Source: Anderseniella sp. (GTDB lineage Bacteria; Pseudomonadota; Alphaproteobacteria; Rhizobiales; Aestuariivirgaceae). From it: 64,000 nucleotides of DNA. Both the position numbers and the translations under genes were made by a program. Every line of letters begins with the position of its first letter. Position 1 is the first letter of the stretch. Shown in pieces: positions 18,035-27,651 of the stretch. The notes under the pieces were generated by a model. It was given only the letters and a program-made list of their open reading frames with translations. It was not told the origin of the DNA and searched no databases. The DNA lies in contig JANQOK010000013.1 in NCBI GenBank assembly GCA_028289645.1, positions 434,001-498,000 of the forward strand. The letters are read 5' to 3'.

Positions 18035-19843
18035 ATGAACGAGGCGCTCTCTGAAAAGCCGGGTCCGTGGTCTCCAGGCATCAGTTCCGCAATCCCGGAA
18101 CGCTACCTGCCGCTTGCCACAATCTACCGGTCGGAAAATGTCTCAACCTCATTGCAGCAGGCACGTGAGCTGGCGGACTTTACCGGACTGGCGCCGCATT
18201 CGCTGGTGGCGTTTCGGCCCGAACGCCTGATTGTGCACGAGGTGCTGATCCGGGTGATGGCGGATCTGTCGGTTCCCGACGGCAAGGTCTATGAGGATCT
18301 CGGCATCAATTTCCGGCGCATGGTCGGCATCATATTGTCGAAATATGTGGCGCCGGAGCGTGCGGCCATCATCGCCGCGTTTGACGAGCTTTGCGGCACA
18401 GCGAGGCAATTGTTCAACACGCAATGGGAAATGGCCCTTGCCGGCGAATCCGTCAGTTCGCCTTCAGGCGGGCCGGAGGCCGGGCAGGGCGGTTGGTTGT
18501 CCAGGCTGATCGGGCGGTCCAAGGCCAGTTCCAGTCCACCTGGCTCGCTGCACGCGGGCGGGAACCGCGAGGATGATCATGTGGAGCGCTGGCAGGTCGC
18601 CGCCGCCGCAGCAGACGATCCTGCGGCGGCGGCCGGCTATCAAAGCCTGTTGCGCACGCTTGCCGTCGTTGTCGGCAAACGCGGCCGGCTGGTCGGAGAT
18701 GTGGAGCTTTTGTCCGGCCTGGCGCTGCGCGACTTCGGCAATGGATATGGCAGCAAGTTTATCGGTGACCGGCTTACCGAACTGGTCCGGTCGGCGGCGC
18801 GCGCGGAAGGTTTCAAGATACTGCCGGCCCGGGAGAAACCGGTCATCATGAACGTCAAGGGTGCGTCTGCGGCCGGCAAGAGCACCCTGCGTCCGCAGCA
18901 GAAACACCTGGCCGAAGTGCTTGGCCTTGACTGGACTGATTTCGCCCTGATCAGCCCCGATATCTTCCGCAAGTACCTGCTGGACTATGCGTCGCTGGAC
19001 GAGGCGGTGCGCTATGCCGGGTCGCTGACCGGACATGAAATCGAGATCGTCGACCTCAAGCTGGATGACTACATGGCAGAGAAGGCGGCGCGCGGGGACA
19101 TGCCGCACCTGCTCATCGACCGGTTCCGGTTTGACAGCTTTTCACCGCAAACCACCGAGGCGCAGGGTGGCCGGTTGCTGACCAGGTTTGGCGATGTCGT
19201 ATATATGTTTTTCATGATCACACCGCCGGAAGAAACCGTGGAACGCGCCTGGCTCCGGGGCCAGCAGGTAGGCCGCTACAAGGCGGTGGATGATCTGCTC
19301 TACCATAACATCGAAGCGTTCTCCGGCATGCCGGACCTGTTTTTCACCTGGGCCCTGCGCGAGGGAAAGCAGGTGCACTACGAGTTCCTCGACAATTCGG
19401 TGAAGAAGGGCGATCGGCCGCGCACCATTGCGTTTGGGTTCAACCGCGAGATCAACATTTTTGACATCCCGGCCATGTTGAATGTGGAGCGCTACAAGCG
19501 GGTCAACGTGGATGCAGCATCGCGTGACGAGGTATTTCCGTCGAAAGACGACATGTCGCCTTCACGCAACACCGGTTTTCTGAAGGAGTGCTTGCGCAAG
19601 CTGCATGCGGTCAGGCTGGCGGATCAGGCATCCGGCGAGGTTTATGCGTGGATAGAACAGGGAGTTGCCGTCGCCGTCAATCTCTCTGCACTCAAAAGAG
19701 CCCTGCAGGACAATGAAGTTCAGGCGGCGCTGGCAGCGGTCATGCCGGCGCTGGTCGATGATGCCCAAGAGCTTGACCAGCGACACGAAATTCTGGATTG
19801 CGAGGACCCCCATACGCTGGGTGCCTGGGGCGGACGGACTTGA
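18035..19843 (+). CDS. Large predicted P-loop kinase with zeta-toxin-like core, function unknown
   Basis: 602 residues. A Walker A motif GASAAGKST lies at 276-284, followed by SPDIFRKYLLDYASL (about 308-322), the zeta-toxin-like segment in which an Asp/Arg contacts the nucleotide-sugar substrate, and DMPHLLIDRFRFDSF. The first 250 residues are helical, with a low-complexity Gly/Ser linker at about 145-180, and are not recognised. The C-terminal 150 residues are also unassigned. It is not next to an antitoxin and is far longer than zeta toxins, so a stand-alone toxin is unlikely. It might phosphorylate a nucleotide-sugar, protein or small molecule; this is inference. Confidence 0.7.
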   Translation: MNEALSEKPGPWSPGISSAIPERYLPLATIYRSENVSTSLQQARELADFTGLAPHSLVAFRPERLIVHEVLIRVMADLSVPDGKVYEDLGINFRRMVGIILSKYVAPERAAIIAAFDELCGTARQLFNTQWEMALAGESVSSPSGGPEAGQGGWLSRLIGRSKASSSPPGSLHAGGNREDDHVERWQVAAAAADDPAAAAGYQSLLRTLAVVVGKRGRLVGDVELLSGLALRDFGNGYGSKFIGDRLTELVRSAARAEGFKILPAREKPVIMNVKGASAAGKSTLRPQQKHLAEVLGLDWTDFALISPDIFRKYLLDYASLDEAVRYAGSLTGHEIEIVDLKLDDYMAEKAARGDMPHLLIDRFRFDSFSPQTTEAQGGRLLTRFGDVVYMFFMITPPEETVERAWLRGQQVGRYKAVDDLLYHNIEAFSGMPDLFFTWALREGKQVHYEFLDNSVKKGDRPRTIAFGFNREINIFDIPAMLNVERYKRVNVDAASRDEVFPSKDDMSPSRNTGFLKECLRKLHAVRLADQASGEVYAWIEQGVAVAVNLSALKRALQDNEVQAALAAVMPALVDDAQELDQRHEILDCEDPHTLGAWGGRT

Positions 19844-19855
19844 TCAGACCATGGC

Positions 19856-21157
19856 TTAGCCAAACACGCGGGCGAAAATCGTGTCGACGTGCTTGGTGTG
19901 GTAGCCCATGTCGAACAGGGCTTCCAGATCGGCATCTGACAGGGCGTTCTTGACATCGGCGTCGGCTTTCAGCAGATCGAGGAAATTGCCTTCGCCGCGC
20001 CAGACCGGCATGGCGTTGCGCTGCACCAGACGGTAACTGTCTTCGCGGCTGACGCCGTTCTGGGTCAGGGCCAGCAGGACGCGTTGCGAGTGCACCAGGC
20101 CGCCGAGCCGGTCGAGATTGGCCTGCATGTTTTCCGGATAGACCAGCAGTTTGTCGATGACACCGGTGAGCCGGCGCAGGGCAAAGTCGAGGTGCACTGT
20201 AGCATCCGGTCCGATGCCGCGCTCAACCGATGAGTGCGAGATGTCGCGTTCATGCCATAGTGCCACGTTTTCCATGGCCGGGAAGGTGGCCGAACGCACG
20301 AGGCGGGCGAGCCCGGTGAGGTTTTCTGTCAACACCGGGTTGCGCTTGTGCGGCATAGCCGACGAGCCCTTCTGGCCGGCGGAGAAGAATTCCTCGACCT
20401 CCAGGACCTCGGTGCGCTGCAAATGGCGCACTTCGGTTGCCAGCCTCTCCACCGACGACGCGATGACGCCCAACACCGAGAAATACATGGCATGACGGTC
20501 GCGCGGGATCACCTGTGTCGACACTGGCTCCACTTCAAGCCCCATCGATCTTGCCACGTGTTCCTCAACCGACGGGTCGATGTTGGCAAAGGTGCCGACC
20601 GCGCCGGAAATGGCACAGGTTGCGACCTCCTTGCGGGCAAATTCGAGGCGGTCCCGGCAGCGGGCGAACTCGGCATAGGCCTGGGCCAGCTTGAGGCCGA
20701 AAGTGGTCGGTTCGGCATGAATGCCGTGACTGCGGCCGATGGTCAGCGTGTCCTTGTGTTCAAGCGCACGTTTCTTCAGGGCAGCCAGCAGCAGGTCCAG
20801 ATCCTCCAGCAGCAGATCTGCGGCACGCGCCAGCTGCACATTGAAGCAGGTGTCCAGGACGTCAGACGAGGTCATGCCCTGGTGCACGAAGCGGGCCTCG
20901 GGACCGACGATTTCGGACAGATGGGTGAGGAAGGCGATGACGTCGTGTTTGACTTCCGCTTCAATGGCATCGATGCGGGCCACGTCAAACTCCGCATCGC
21001 GGGCCTTGTCCCAGACGGTTTTTGCCGCCTCAGCGGGAATGACGCCCAGTTCGGCTTGGGCATCTGCTGCATGAGCCTCGATTTCAAACCAGATGCGGAA
21101 TTTCTGTTCTGGCGACCAGATGGCGGCCATTTCCGGCCTTGTATAACGCGGGATCAT
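19856..21157 (-). CDS. purB: Adenylosuccinate lyase
   Basis: 433 residues with the fumarase/aspartase superfamily signature GSSAMPHKRNP and the TIGRSHGIHAEPTTFG segment carrying the catalytic His. It acts twice in purine synthesis, splitting fumarate from SAICAR and from adenylosuccinate. It converges with the kinase gene, whose stop lies 12 bp away. Confidence 0.98.
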   Translation of the reverse strand: MIPRYTRPEMAAIWSPEQKFRIWFEIEAHAADAQAELGVIPAEAAKTVWDKARDAEFDVARIDAIEAEVKHDVIAFLTHLSEIVGPEARFVHQGMTSSDVLDTCFNVQLARAADLLLEDLDLLLAALKKRALEHKDTLTIGRSHGIHAEPTTFGLKLAQAYAEFARCRDRLEFARKEVATCAISGAVGTFANIDPSVEEHVARSMGLEVEPVSTQVIPRDRHAMYFSVLGVIASSVERLATEVRHLQRTEVLEVEEFFSAGQKGSSAMPHKRNPVLTENLTGLARLVRSATFPAMENVALWHERDISHSSVERGIGPDATVHLDFALRRLTGVIDKLLVYPENMQANLDRLGGLVHSQRVLLALTQNGVSREDSYRLVQRNAMPVWRGEGNFLDLLKADADVKNALSDADLEALFDMGYHTKHVDTIFARVFG

Positions 21158-21250
21158 GCTTGAGCTGCTTTCGATGAATAGGGTCCGGGCCCTGGGAAGT
21201 CAGCGTTGATCTAGCAGAGCCGTCCGGGACACTCAACACAAGCGGGACGG

Positions 21251-21973
21251 TTATCTCCAGGAAGGTAGCTTGACGGGCACCGCAATAAAGCGGGCGTCGC
21301 GGCCTTCAAAACCGAACGTCAGCTTGTGCACGAGCACTACGACCGGGGCGTTTTCATTTTCACCGAATGCGATGACGTCGGCCAGCTTGTAGCTTTCCGG
21401 GCAGCCTCGGCTCTTCGGCAGCTTCTTGTCACGGTAGACTTCGACAGCCTGTCCTTTGCCTTCGATCTTGGTTGACAGGGCAAAGCCCCGCACCGGGCTG
21501 TAAGGTTTGCATTCACCGGGCTGCTCGATATCGATTTCGGTCAGTTGCACGCTCCACAGGGTGGATAGGTTGTGGAAGCGCTTGAACGTCATCTTGTGGG
21601 GTGAGGTGACCCGCTCGCCGACAGCATTGCTGGCTAGCAGCTTGATGGGTTGCACGGTGCCATATTTCTCGATCAGGGGAGCAGCTTCAGTGAGCGCCTG
21701 GTGCCGGGCGGCATGGGCGGTGGCGTTTTCATCGCGCACGGTGACCCGGATCGGCGAGCCCTTGACCCATTGGTCGGTTTTCAGGTTGATGATGTAGATG
21801 TTGGCATAGGGAAATCCTGAGCCGTCCTGCACACCATACTCCTCAAAGGCAAAGTGGCCGCCGTCCATGGAAAATCCGATAATCGCGCGATCGGACGCGT
21901 CCGCCGCCACAGCCTGGGCGGCGCTGACGGCGATATGCACAAGGGCAATCAATATGAGCCACAGGTATCTCAT
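21251..21973 (-). CDS. Secreted DUF2259 family protein
   Basis: 240 residues with a signal peptide (about 1-23). The block IGFSMDGGHFAFEEYGVQDGSGFPYA (about 31-56) is diagnostic of the DUF2259 predicted secreted proteins. Later segments alternate short beta strands and turns. No function is known for the family. Monocistronic by position. Confidence 0.88.
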   Translation of the reverse strand: MRYLWLILIALVHIAVSAAQAVAADASDRAIIGFSMDGGHFAFEEYGVQDGSGFPYANIYIINLKTDQWVKGSPIRVTVRDENATAHAARHQALTEAAPLIEKYGTVQPIKLLASNAVGERVTSPHKMTFKRFHNLSTLWSVQLTEIDIEQPGECKPYSPVRGFALSTKIEGKGQAVEVYRDKKLPKSRGCPESYKLADVIAFGENENAPVVVLVHKLTFGFEGRDARFIAVPVKLPSWR

Positions 21974-22041
21974 GCCGGCAGTATGTACGAGTTTGCCGAC
22001 GGTTGCGAGATGGTCGTTGAGTTGTGGTTAGCACCCCAGCG

Positions 22042-22977
22042 TCAACTCTGCTGCGGCAAAACCCGCAGGTAGAACGCCCGCAGCAGCATGGGCAGGCAAT
22101 AGATCGGGAACTGCAGCATGGCGAAAAACAGCCAGGCATCGTCCGGTGCCGCCGACCCGAGCACACTCATGACAACGGCGATGTTGCGTCCGGAGTGCGA
22201 GTAGCCAAAGGTATAGGCACGCCGGCGTCCGGTTCGCCAGAACGCGGCAACAGTGATCAGGTTGAGCACGATATGCAGTGCGGTGGCCAGAACGGCCAGG
22301 CCGAGCGCATAAGCTGGCTGGGCTATGACGCGGGCCGGAATGCCGTCCATCAGGGCGATGGCAAACACCACCATGATGATGACGTTCAGGCCATCGAATA
22401 TGCCCGCAGACGCCTTGCGCCGTTCCGGACCAAGCCAGGATCGCAGCGCCCATGCCGCCAGTGAAGAGCCGCCGATCAGCGCGGCAAGTCGAACCGCGAG
22501 ATCCAGGCCCGATATGGCGATGGCGCCCTCGGCGAACACTTCGGTGAACAGTGGGGTGATGATCGGGTGCAGCGCTGTCGAGGCAAAGATGGTTGCAACC
22601 GTCAGGGCCCCGTCAAGCCCCATGATGAACGCCAGTGCCGCTGCGCCGAAATTGGGCGGTGACGTTGCATAGATGAGCAGGACAGCGTTGATCCCCGGCG
22701 ACTGCGGGAAGACATGCAGCACGGCGATGAACAGTACCGGCATGGCCACGAAAGCCCACACCAGCGACAACAGAAAGACACGCGGTTTGCGCAGATGTGC
22801 CAGGGCGTGCTGGATTTCCAGCCGCGACAGGACAACGGCCAGCATCAGGAACACGCAGATCGCCAGCGTCGGGCGCAGCAGTGCGGCCAGCGGCTGGACC
22901 AGGCATCCGATGACGATGCCCAATGGCATCAGCAAGGTTCCGTATCGCCCGATCCATTCGAGGCCGGCTCTGATCAT
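22042..22977 (-). CDS. Bile acid:sodium symporter (BASS) family transporter
   Basis: 311 residues and about nine transmembrane helices. The two crossed helical breaks of the BASS fold are recognisable (LLIYATSPPNFGAAALAF near 100 and TFGYSHSGRNIAVVMSVLG near 250). BASS proteins import organic anions with sodium. The gene starts 6 bp after dctM ends, so it forms one transcript with the TRAP genes. Two different carriers in one unit could act on one substrate in opposite conditions or on a pair of related substrates. Confidence 0.85.
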   Translation of the reverse strand: MIRAGLEWIGRYGTLLMPLGIVIGCLVQPLAALLRPTLAICVFLMLAVVLSRLEIQHALAHLRKPRVFLLSLVWAFVAMPVLFIAVLHVFPQSPGINAVLLIYATSPPNFGAAALAFIMGLDGALTVATIFASTALHPIITPLFTEVFAEGAIAISGLDLAVRLAALIGGSSLAAWALRSWLGPERRKASAGIFDGLNVIIMVVFAIALMDGIPARVIAQPAYALGLAVLATALHIVLNLITVAAFWRTGRRRAYTFGYSHSGRNIAVVMSVLGSAAPDDAWLFFAMLQFPIYCLPMLLRAFYLRVLPQQS

Positions 22978-22983
22978 GCCCGC

Positions 22984-24279
22984 CTACATCAGTGACGGCA
23001 GCCAGGTGGCGATGCCGGGGAACAGTGATATGACAACAACGGCCAGCACCATCAGGGCAAACATCGGCAGTGCCGACCTGGCGATAAAGTCCATGTCGCG
23101 GCCGGTCATGCCCTGCAGGACAAACAGATTGAAGCCAATGGGCGGCGTGATCTGCGCGATCTCGACGACGATGGTCAGGAAGATGCCGAACCAGATCATG
23201 TCAAAACCCGCCTGGCGGGCAATCGGCTCCACCACCGCCATGGTCAGCACAATGGACGAGATACCGTCCAGGAAGCAGCCCAGTATGATGTAGAACACTG
23301 CCAGGACGGCAATCAGCATGGCCGGTGTCAGCTGCATGGCGGCAATCCATTCGGCTACCGCGCGCGGCAGGCCTGTGAATCCCATGGCCAGGGTCAGGAA
23401 GGCTGAACCTGCCAGGATGAAGGCGATCATGCAGGACACACGGGTGGCACCCATCAACGAGGCAATGAAGCTTTCGCGGCTGAGGTGACCCTGTTGCCAG
23501 GAGATGGCAAATGCGCCAAGCACGCCAAGCACGGCGGCCTCGGTTGCCGTCGCAAAGCCGAATGCGATGGAGCCCATGATGGACAGGATCAGTACCATGA
23601 TCGGGGCAAGCTGGCCCAGCGCCTTGAGCCGGTCCGACATGGTGTAGGATGCGGTATCGGTGCGGTCCTTGCGTCCGCCCAACACATCCCAGACGGCCAC
23701 ATAGCCCATGAACATCAGGGCCAGCATGATGCCGGGTATGACGCCTGCAATGAACAGCTTGACGATGCTTTCATTGACCGTGACACCATAGATAATGAGG
23801 ATGATCGATGGCGGTATCAGCAGACCCAGGGTGCCGGCACCGGCCAGGGTGCCGATGATCATCTTTTCCGGATAGTTGCGGCGCTTCAGTTCCGGCACGG
23901 CCATCTTGCCGACCGTCAGCACGGTCGCTGCCGACGAGCCGCAGATGGCCGCGAATATCGCCGACCCGGTGATGTTGACGTGCAAAAGACCACCGGGCAA
24001 CCCATGCAGCCAGGGCTGCAGCCCTCTGAACAGGTTTTCCGACAGTCTGGTTCTGAACAGGATCTCCCCCATCCAGACAAACAGGGGCAGGGCGGTAAGC
24101 GTCCAGCTTGAAGACGCCGACCAGATGGTCAGCGCCATTGAGTCGCCCACCGGGCGGGTGGTGAACAGCTCCATGCCGACCCAGGCGACAGCGAGCAGTG
24201 ATATGCCGATCCACACGCTTGAGCCCAGCAGCGTGAATAGAACCAGGAGAAAGATGAGAGTTAGTCCGACACCATCCAT
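22984..24279 (-). CDS. TRAP transporter large permease (DctM type)
   Basis: 431 residues, about 12 hydrophobic helices, with the DctM-family features GSSAATVLTVGKMAVPELKRRNYPEKM near 110-136 and PPIGFNLFVLQGMT near 390. It is the sodium-driven transport subunit of a TRAP system. The small permease gene ends 3 bp upstream. Substrate is not predictable from this protein. Confidence 0.96.
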   Translation of the reverse strand: MDGVGLTLIFLLVLFTLLGSSVWIGISLLAVAWVGMELFTTRPVGDSMALTIWSASSSWTLTALPLFVWMGEILFRTRLSENLFRGLQPWLHGLPGGLLHVNITGSAIFAAICGSSAATVLTVGKMAVPELKRRNYPEKMIIGTLAGAGTLGLLIPPSIILIIYGVTVNESIVKLFIAGVIPGIMLALMFMGYVAVWDVLGGRKDRTDTASYTMSDRLKALGQLAPIMVLILSIMGSIAFGFATATEAAVLGVLGAFAISWQQGHLSRESFIASLMGATRVSCMIAFILAGSAFLTLAMGFTGLPRAVAEWIAAMQLTPAMLIAVLAVFYIILGCFLDGISSIVLTMAVVEPIARQAGFDMIWFGIFLTIVVEIAQITPPIGFNLFVLQGMTGRDMDFIARSALPMFALMVLAVVVISLFPGIATWLPSLM

Positions 24280-24282
24280 GAT

Positions 24283-24822
24283 CTATTGCTCCGCGGTCAG
24301 TTCAGCAGGAGCTGCAGACGCCACATCAGGGTCGCGGCGCACGATCACGCGGACTAGGCCATGGGCGACCGAAATGGCGAAGATGATGGCGCCAATGGCG
24401 ATGATTGACTGCGGCCACCACAATAGGGTTGCCGCGGCGCCTTCGGATTTCTCCTCGAATTTCCAGGATATCCAGGCGAGGTAAACCAGATAGTAGGCCA
24501 GGTAACTGCTCATGGCGGTCGCCACCAGCAGGCACCAGACCTCGAGCCACAGCTTGGCCCTTGGCCGCAACTTCGACCGCACCAGCGCCACACGGATGTG
24601 GCCGCCTTCTCGCAACGTATGAGCCAGCGCCAGGAAGGATGACGCGGCCATGGCGTAGCCGGAATACTCGTTGATGCCAGCCACGTAGATGTCGAGCAGG
24701 CGTGACACGATGGATGTCAGGACGCAGACACCTACGAGTACAAGAAAAACGGCGGCGGCAGCACCTGACCAGACATACAGCCGTTCAAGTGCCCTATCGA
24801 GGCGAGTGAAAAATTCGTTCAT
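24283..24822 (-). CDS. TRAP transporter small permease (DctQ type)
   Basis: 179 residues with four transmembrane segments (about 17-37, 50-70, 92-115, 130-155), the DctQ layout. It pairs with DctM in the inner membrane. It lies 59 bp after dctP. Confidence 0.92.
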   Translation of the reverse strand: MNEFFTRLDRALERLYVWSGAAAAVFLVLVGVCVLTSIVSRLLDIYVAGINEYSGYAMAASSFLALAHTLREGGHIRVALVRSKLRPRAKLWLEVWCLLVATAMSSYLAYYLVYLAWISWKFEEKSEGAAATLLWWPQSIIAIGAIIFAISVAHGLVRVIVRRDPDVASAAPAELTAEQ

Positions 24823-24881
24823 GTGTTCACTCGCCCCTCGAGTCTTGTTTGCTGAATCAGACTATTCAGCAGGCGTTTCTC

Positions 24882-25868
24882 CTATTGCGCCTTGTAGGCG
24901 TCGACGGCTGCCTTGCCGGTGTCGCCTGCCTTGGCCAGCCATTCCGTGGTCATGGTCTCACCAATCTTGGCAAAGTCGGCCTTCAGTTGATCGCCGGCGG
25001 GGCCGACCGTCATGCCGTTCTTGGCTAGTTCCTCGACATACCAGTTGGCAAGCTCTTCGGCCTTGGCCCAGCCGCGGGCTTCCGCTGCAGCGGCCTTTTC
25101 CATGACGACTTTCTGTGTCGACTCATCGAGCTTGGCCCAGGCGTCGTTGTTGACGATCACCATGTTCTTCGGCAACCAGGCCTGGATGTTGTACCAGTGT
25201 GATGCATGCTCCCACAATTTGCGGTCGTAGCCGGTCGAGCCGGACGAAATCATGCTTTCAACCGCACCGGTGGCGAAGGCCTGCGACAGTTCTGCAGCCT
25301 CGATTTTGGTGGGAACCGCGCCCATCAGTTCGGCGAGGCGAGATGTGGCCGCGTTGTAGGCCCTGAACGTCACCCCCTTCATGTCGGCTGCGGCGGTGAC
25401 TTCCTTCTTGGCATACAGGCCCTGCGGCGGCCACGGCACCGTGTAGAGCAGGGTCAGGCCCTTCTCAGCCAGCACCTTCTGCAGTTCCGGCTTGGTTGCG
25501 TCGTACAGCTTCTTGGCATCGGCAAAACTGGTGGCAAGGAATGGCAGGCTGTCTATTTCGAACAACGCGTTCTCATTGCCAAGGGCCGAAATCAGGCGCT
25601 CTCCGATCGGGGCCTGACCGGTACGCACGGCGCGGAAAATCTCGCCGCCCTTGAACAGGGAGCCGCCGGGGTGGGTCACGATTTCCAGCTTGCCGCCGGA
25701 CGCTTCGGTGACTTCCTTGGCAAACTGGGCGCCGTTTTCAGAATGGTAGTTGGATGCAGAATAGGCCATTGGCATATCCCATTTCACGTCGGCGGCCAGC
25801 GTGATGCCGGCCGACAGCGTCAGGGCTGCAATGGCAACCGGCGCAGCAATTTTGAGGTGTTTGGTCAT
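24882..25868 (-). CDS. TRAP transporter solute-binding protein (DctP type)
   Basis: 328 residues, signal peptide ending at about 25 (LAA|D). The sequence follows the DctP fold: SENGAQFAKEVTEASGGKLEI, HPGGSLFKGGEIFRAVRTGQ, then DMKGVTFRAYNAATSRLAELMGAVP, with the conserved Arg of FRAYN that usually forms a salt bridge with a substrate carboxylate. That indicates an organic-acid substrate. A promoter with good spacing lies about 65-94 bp upstream. Confidence 0.95.
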   Translation of the reverse strand: MTKHLKIAAPVAIAALTLSAGITLAADVKWDMPMAYSASNYHSENGAQFAKEVTEASGGKLEIVTHPGGSLFKGGEIFRAVRTGQAPIGERLISALGNENALFEIDSLPFLATSFADAKKLYDATKPELQKVLAEKGLTLLYTVPWPPQGLYAKKEVTAAADMKGVTFRAYNAATSRLAELMGAVPTKIEAAELSQAFATGAVESMISSGSTGYDRKLWEHASHWYNIQAWLPKNMVIVNNDAWAKLDESTQKVVMEKAAAAEARGWAKAEELANWYVEELAKNGMTVGPAGDQLKADFAKIGETMTTEWLAKAGDTGKAAVDAYKAQ

Positions 25869-25933
25869 GGTCTACTCCCTGGTTTGAAACTCGTGGTCGA
25901 ATGTCACTACATGGTGCTGCTCATGGCAAGCAA

Positions 25934-25962
25934 TTTATAGGCTTCAATTTCTGTTTGTACAA
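25934..25962 (-). promoter_or_regulatory. Candidate sigma-70 promoter and operator of the TRAP operon
   Basis: On the minus strand: TTGTAC, 17-bp spacer, TATAAA, placed about 65 bp before the dctP start. The -35 box lies inside the palindrome TTGTACAA, and two 11-bp direct repeats (TACAATTTACC, TACAATTTGTC on the plus strand, 25958-25979) overlap it. This is a likely operator; TTGTACAA-type sites are common for GntR/FCD regulators, but no such gene is in the window. Confidence 0.5.
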
Positions 25963-25967
25963 TTTAC

Positions 25968-26666
25968 CTACAATTTGTCTGTGTTTTTCAAGTATTTTAT
26001 TGCATCGTGTATGTCGAAAATTGAAAAACTGCCTTTTTTCATGACCTTATGCCGGTATGGTGGCAAATTGGTGCACTCCAGCACCACCGTCTGTAAGCCT
26101 GGCTCGCGGGACACAAGGCGATTCACGGCATCGACGACATTGCTGCTGGCCTCGGTCTGATCCAGCTGCGCCAGGTCATCGGCTATGACACGATACAGAT
26201 GATCTGAAGGCTTCAACCCCTCAATAACGACCGGACCGTTTCCGGGCATATGATGGGGTGACAGGCGGTCTGCATCAAAAGTCAGAATGCCGATGGGGGT
26301 GTCCGCACCCAGTCGCTCTCGCAATGCGGGCAACATGCACAGAGCTGACGTGACAACCGGCACGCCGACGGCTGCCTGCAACCGTTCCTGCAATGGAAAC
26401 AGAAATCCGCAACTTGTCGAGATCACCGTTGCGCCTGCTGCCTCAAGGGCTGCAGCGTGATCTACAAACAGCTCAACCAGATCTTCGCGCAACGGCTGAT
26501 CGGTCACCACTCGCGACACGACAGCGCCGGGCAGGCGGCGGTAGATGACCGGATGATCGAAACTGGCGGGATTGCCAATGTCGCCGACCGGTCGCGGGAA
26601 GTTGGTGTCCAGCATCAGCACCCCAAGAACCGTCCGGCCGGGAGCATTGTTCGGCAGCCCGGACAT
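25968..26666 (-). CDS. Aspartate/glutamate racemase family protein
   Basis: 232 residues. The two catalytic cysteines of the Asp/Glu/hydantoin racemase superfamily are present: Cys86 in STSCGFLF and Cys198 in LECTNLPPYR. The family includes amino-acid racemases, maleate isomerases and arylmalonate decarboxylases, so the reaction is open. Next to a TRAP operon downstream and a RAM-domain gene 8 bp upstream. Confidence 0.85.
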   Translation of the reverse strand: MSGLPNNAPGRTVLGVLMLDTNFPRPVGDIGNPASFDHPVIYRRLPGAVVSRVVTDQPLREDLVELFVDHAAALEAAGATVISTSCGFLFPLQERLQAAVGVPVVTSALCMLPALRERLGADTPIGILTFDADRLSPHHMPGNGPVVIEGLKPSDHLYRVIADDLAQLDQTEASSNVVDAVNRLVSREPGLQTVVLECTNLPPYRHKVMKKGSFSIFDIHDAIKYLKNTDKL

Positions 26667-26674
26667 TTTTGTGT

Positions 26675-26911
26675 TCAGAAGGCGCGATAGGTGACGATGG
26701 TGTAGGTGTCTTTCACACCGGCGATGGAATGGACCTTTTCATTTATGAAATGGCCGACATCCTCGCCGTCCTGCAGGTAGAACTTGACCAGCAGATCCCA
26801 GCCGCCGGCGGTCGAATACACTTCCGAGGCGATCTCGGAATCCGCCAGTTCGGTGGCGACTTCATAGGCCTTGCCCAGTTCACATTTTATCTGAACGAAA
26901 AACGGTTTCAT
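26675..26911 (-). CDS. Stand-alone Lrp/AsnC ligand-binding (RAM) domain
   Basis: 78 residues matching the C-terminal ligand-sensing half of Lrp/AsnC regulators: FFVQIKCELGKAYEVATELA, then STAGGWDLLVKFYLQDG, then VKDTYTIVTYRAF. There is no DNA-binding helix-turn-helix. Such stand-alone RAM proteins form octameric rings and bind amino acids. The adjacent racemase gene suggests amino-acid sensing. Confidence 0.92.
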   Translation of the reverse strand: MKPFFVQIKCELGKAYEVATELADSEIASEVYSTAGGWDLLVKFYLQDGEDVGHFINEKVHSIAGVKDTYTIVTYRAF

Positions 26912-27025
26912 CGCTGGATGGACTCCTGTGCGCGGGTTCGGATGTACGGGCTGTTGCTGGATTTCATTTGTGTCTGAAGGCGGGCAGTGCGGTCAACCCC
27001 CGTTTGACGGATACGGGTCGGGACG

Positions 27026-27622
27026 CTACAGCCAGAACGATGCGATCGAGCTCACAAGAAGCAGCGCCATCACGGAATTGAACATGTGCCATTGCCAGGT
27101 CTTCTCGATCACCCTGGCCAGAAACGAACCTGTCACCGCCCACACCGACAGGGACAGGGTTGCTGCAATTGCAAACACGGATCCGAATATGGCGGCCAGG
27201 GCGGCAGGGCTGTCGGAAATGCCTGAAAACGAGCTTGCGACGCCCACAGCCATGGCCCAGGCTTTCGGGTTGACAGCAAGAAGCATGGCCCCTCCCAAGA
27301 AACCGATGGGCGCGGCATCGGATACATTCGCCGCTGTGGGCGGGCCGGCCTTCAGGATGATGAATGCCAGCCAGACCAGGTAGGCGGAGCCTGCGACTTT
27401 CATGCCAAATTCCAGAAAAGGAAACGCCAATATGGTTGTCGCGAGCCCGGTGCCAGAAGCCGCCACCAGCAAGGCAAGTGCTGAAGCAATCCCCAGGATA
27501 AGCGGCAGGCTACGACGGAATCCGAACTGAGCTCCCGATGCTGTTGCCAGCGATGTTGCGCCGCCGGGCGATGCAGTAGCGACGATGGCAAACGTGACCA
27601 GGGCAGCGAACGGTTCAGCCAT
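27026..27622 (-). CDS. LysE/RhtB family translocator
   Basis: 198 residues with six transmembrane helices. The N-terminal ATASPGGATSLATASGAQFGFRRSL segment corresponds to the family's (T/S)PGP substrate motif, here with PGG instead of PGP. Members export amino acids. Neighbours (racemase, RAM protein, PhzF) fit an amino-acid theme. Confidence 0.9.
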   Translation of the reverse strand: MAEPFAALVTFAIVATASPGGATSLATASGAQFGFRRSLPLILGIASALALLVAASGTGLATTILAFPFLEFGMKVAGSAYLVWLAFIILKAGPPTAANVSDAAPIGFLGGAMLLAVNPKAWAMAVGVASSFSGISDSPAALAAIFGSVFAIAATLSLSVWAVTGSFLARVIEKTWQWHMFNSVMALLLVSSIASFWL

Positions 27623-27651
27623 CAGAAACTCCGGATGTGCGAGCAGGTGTT

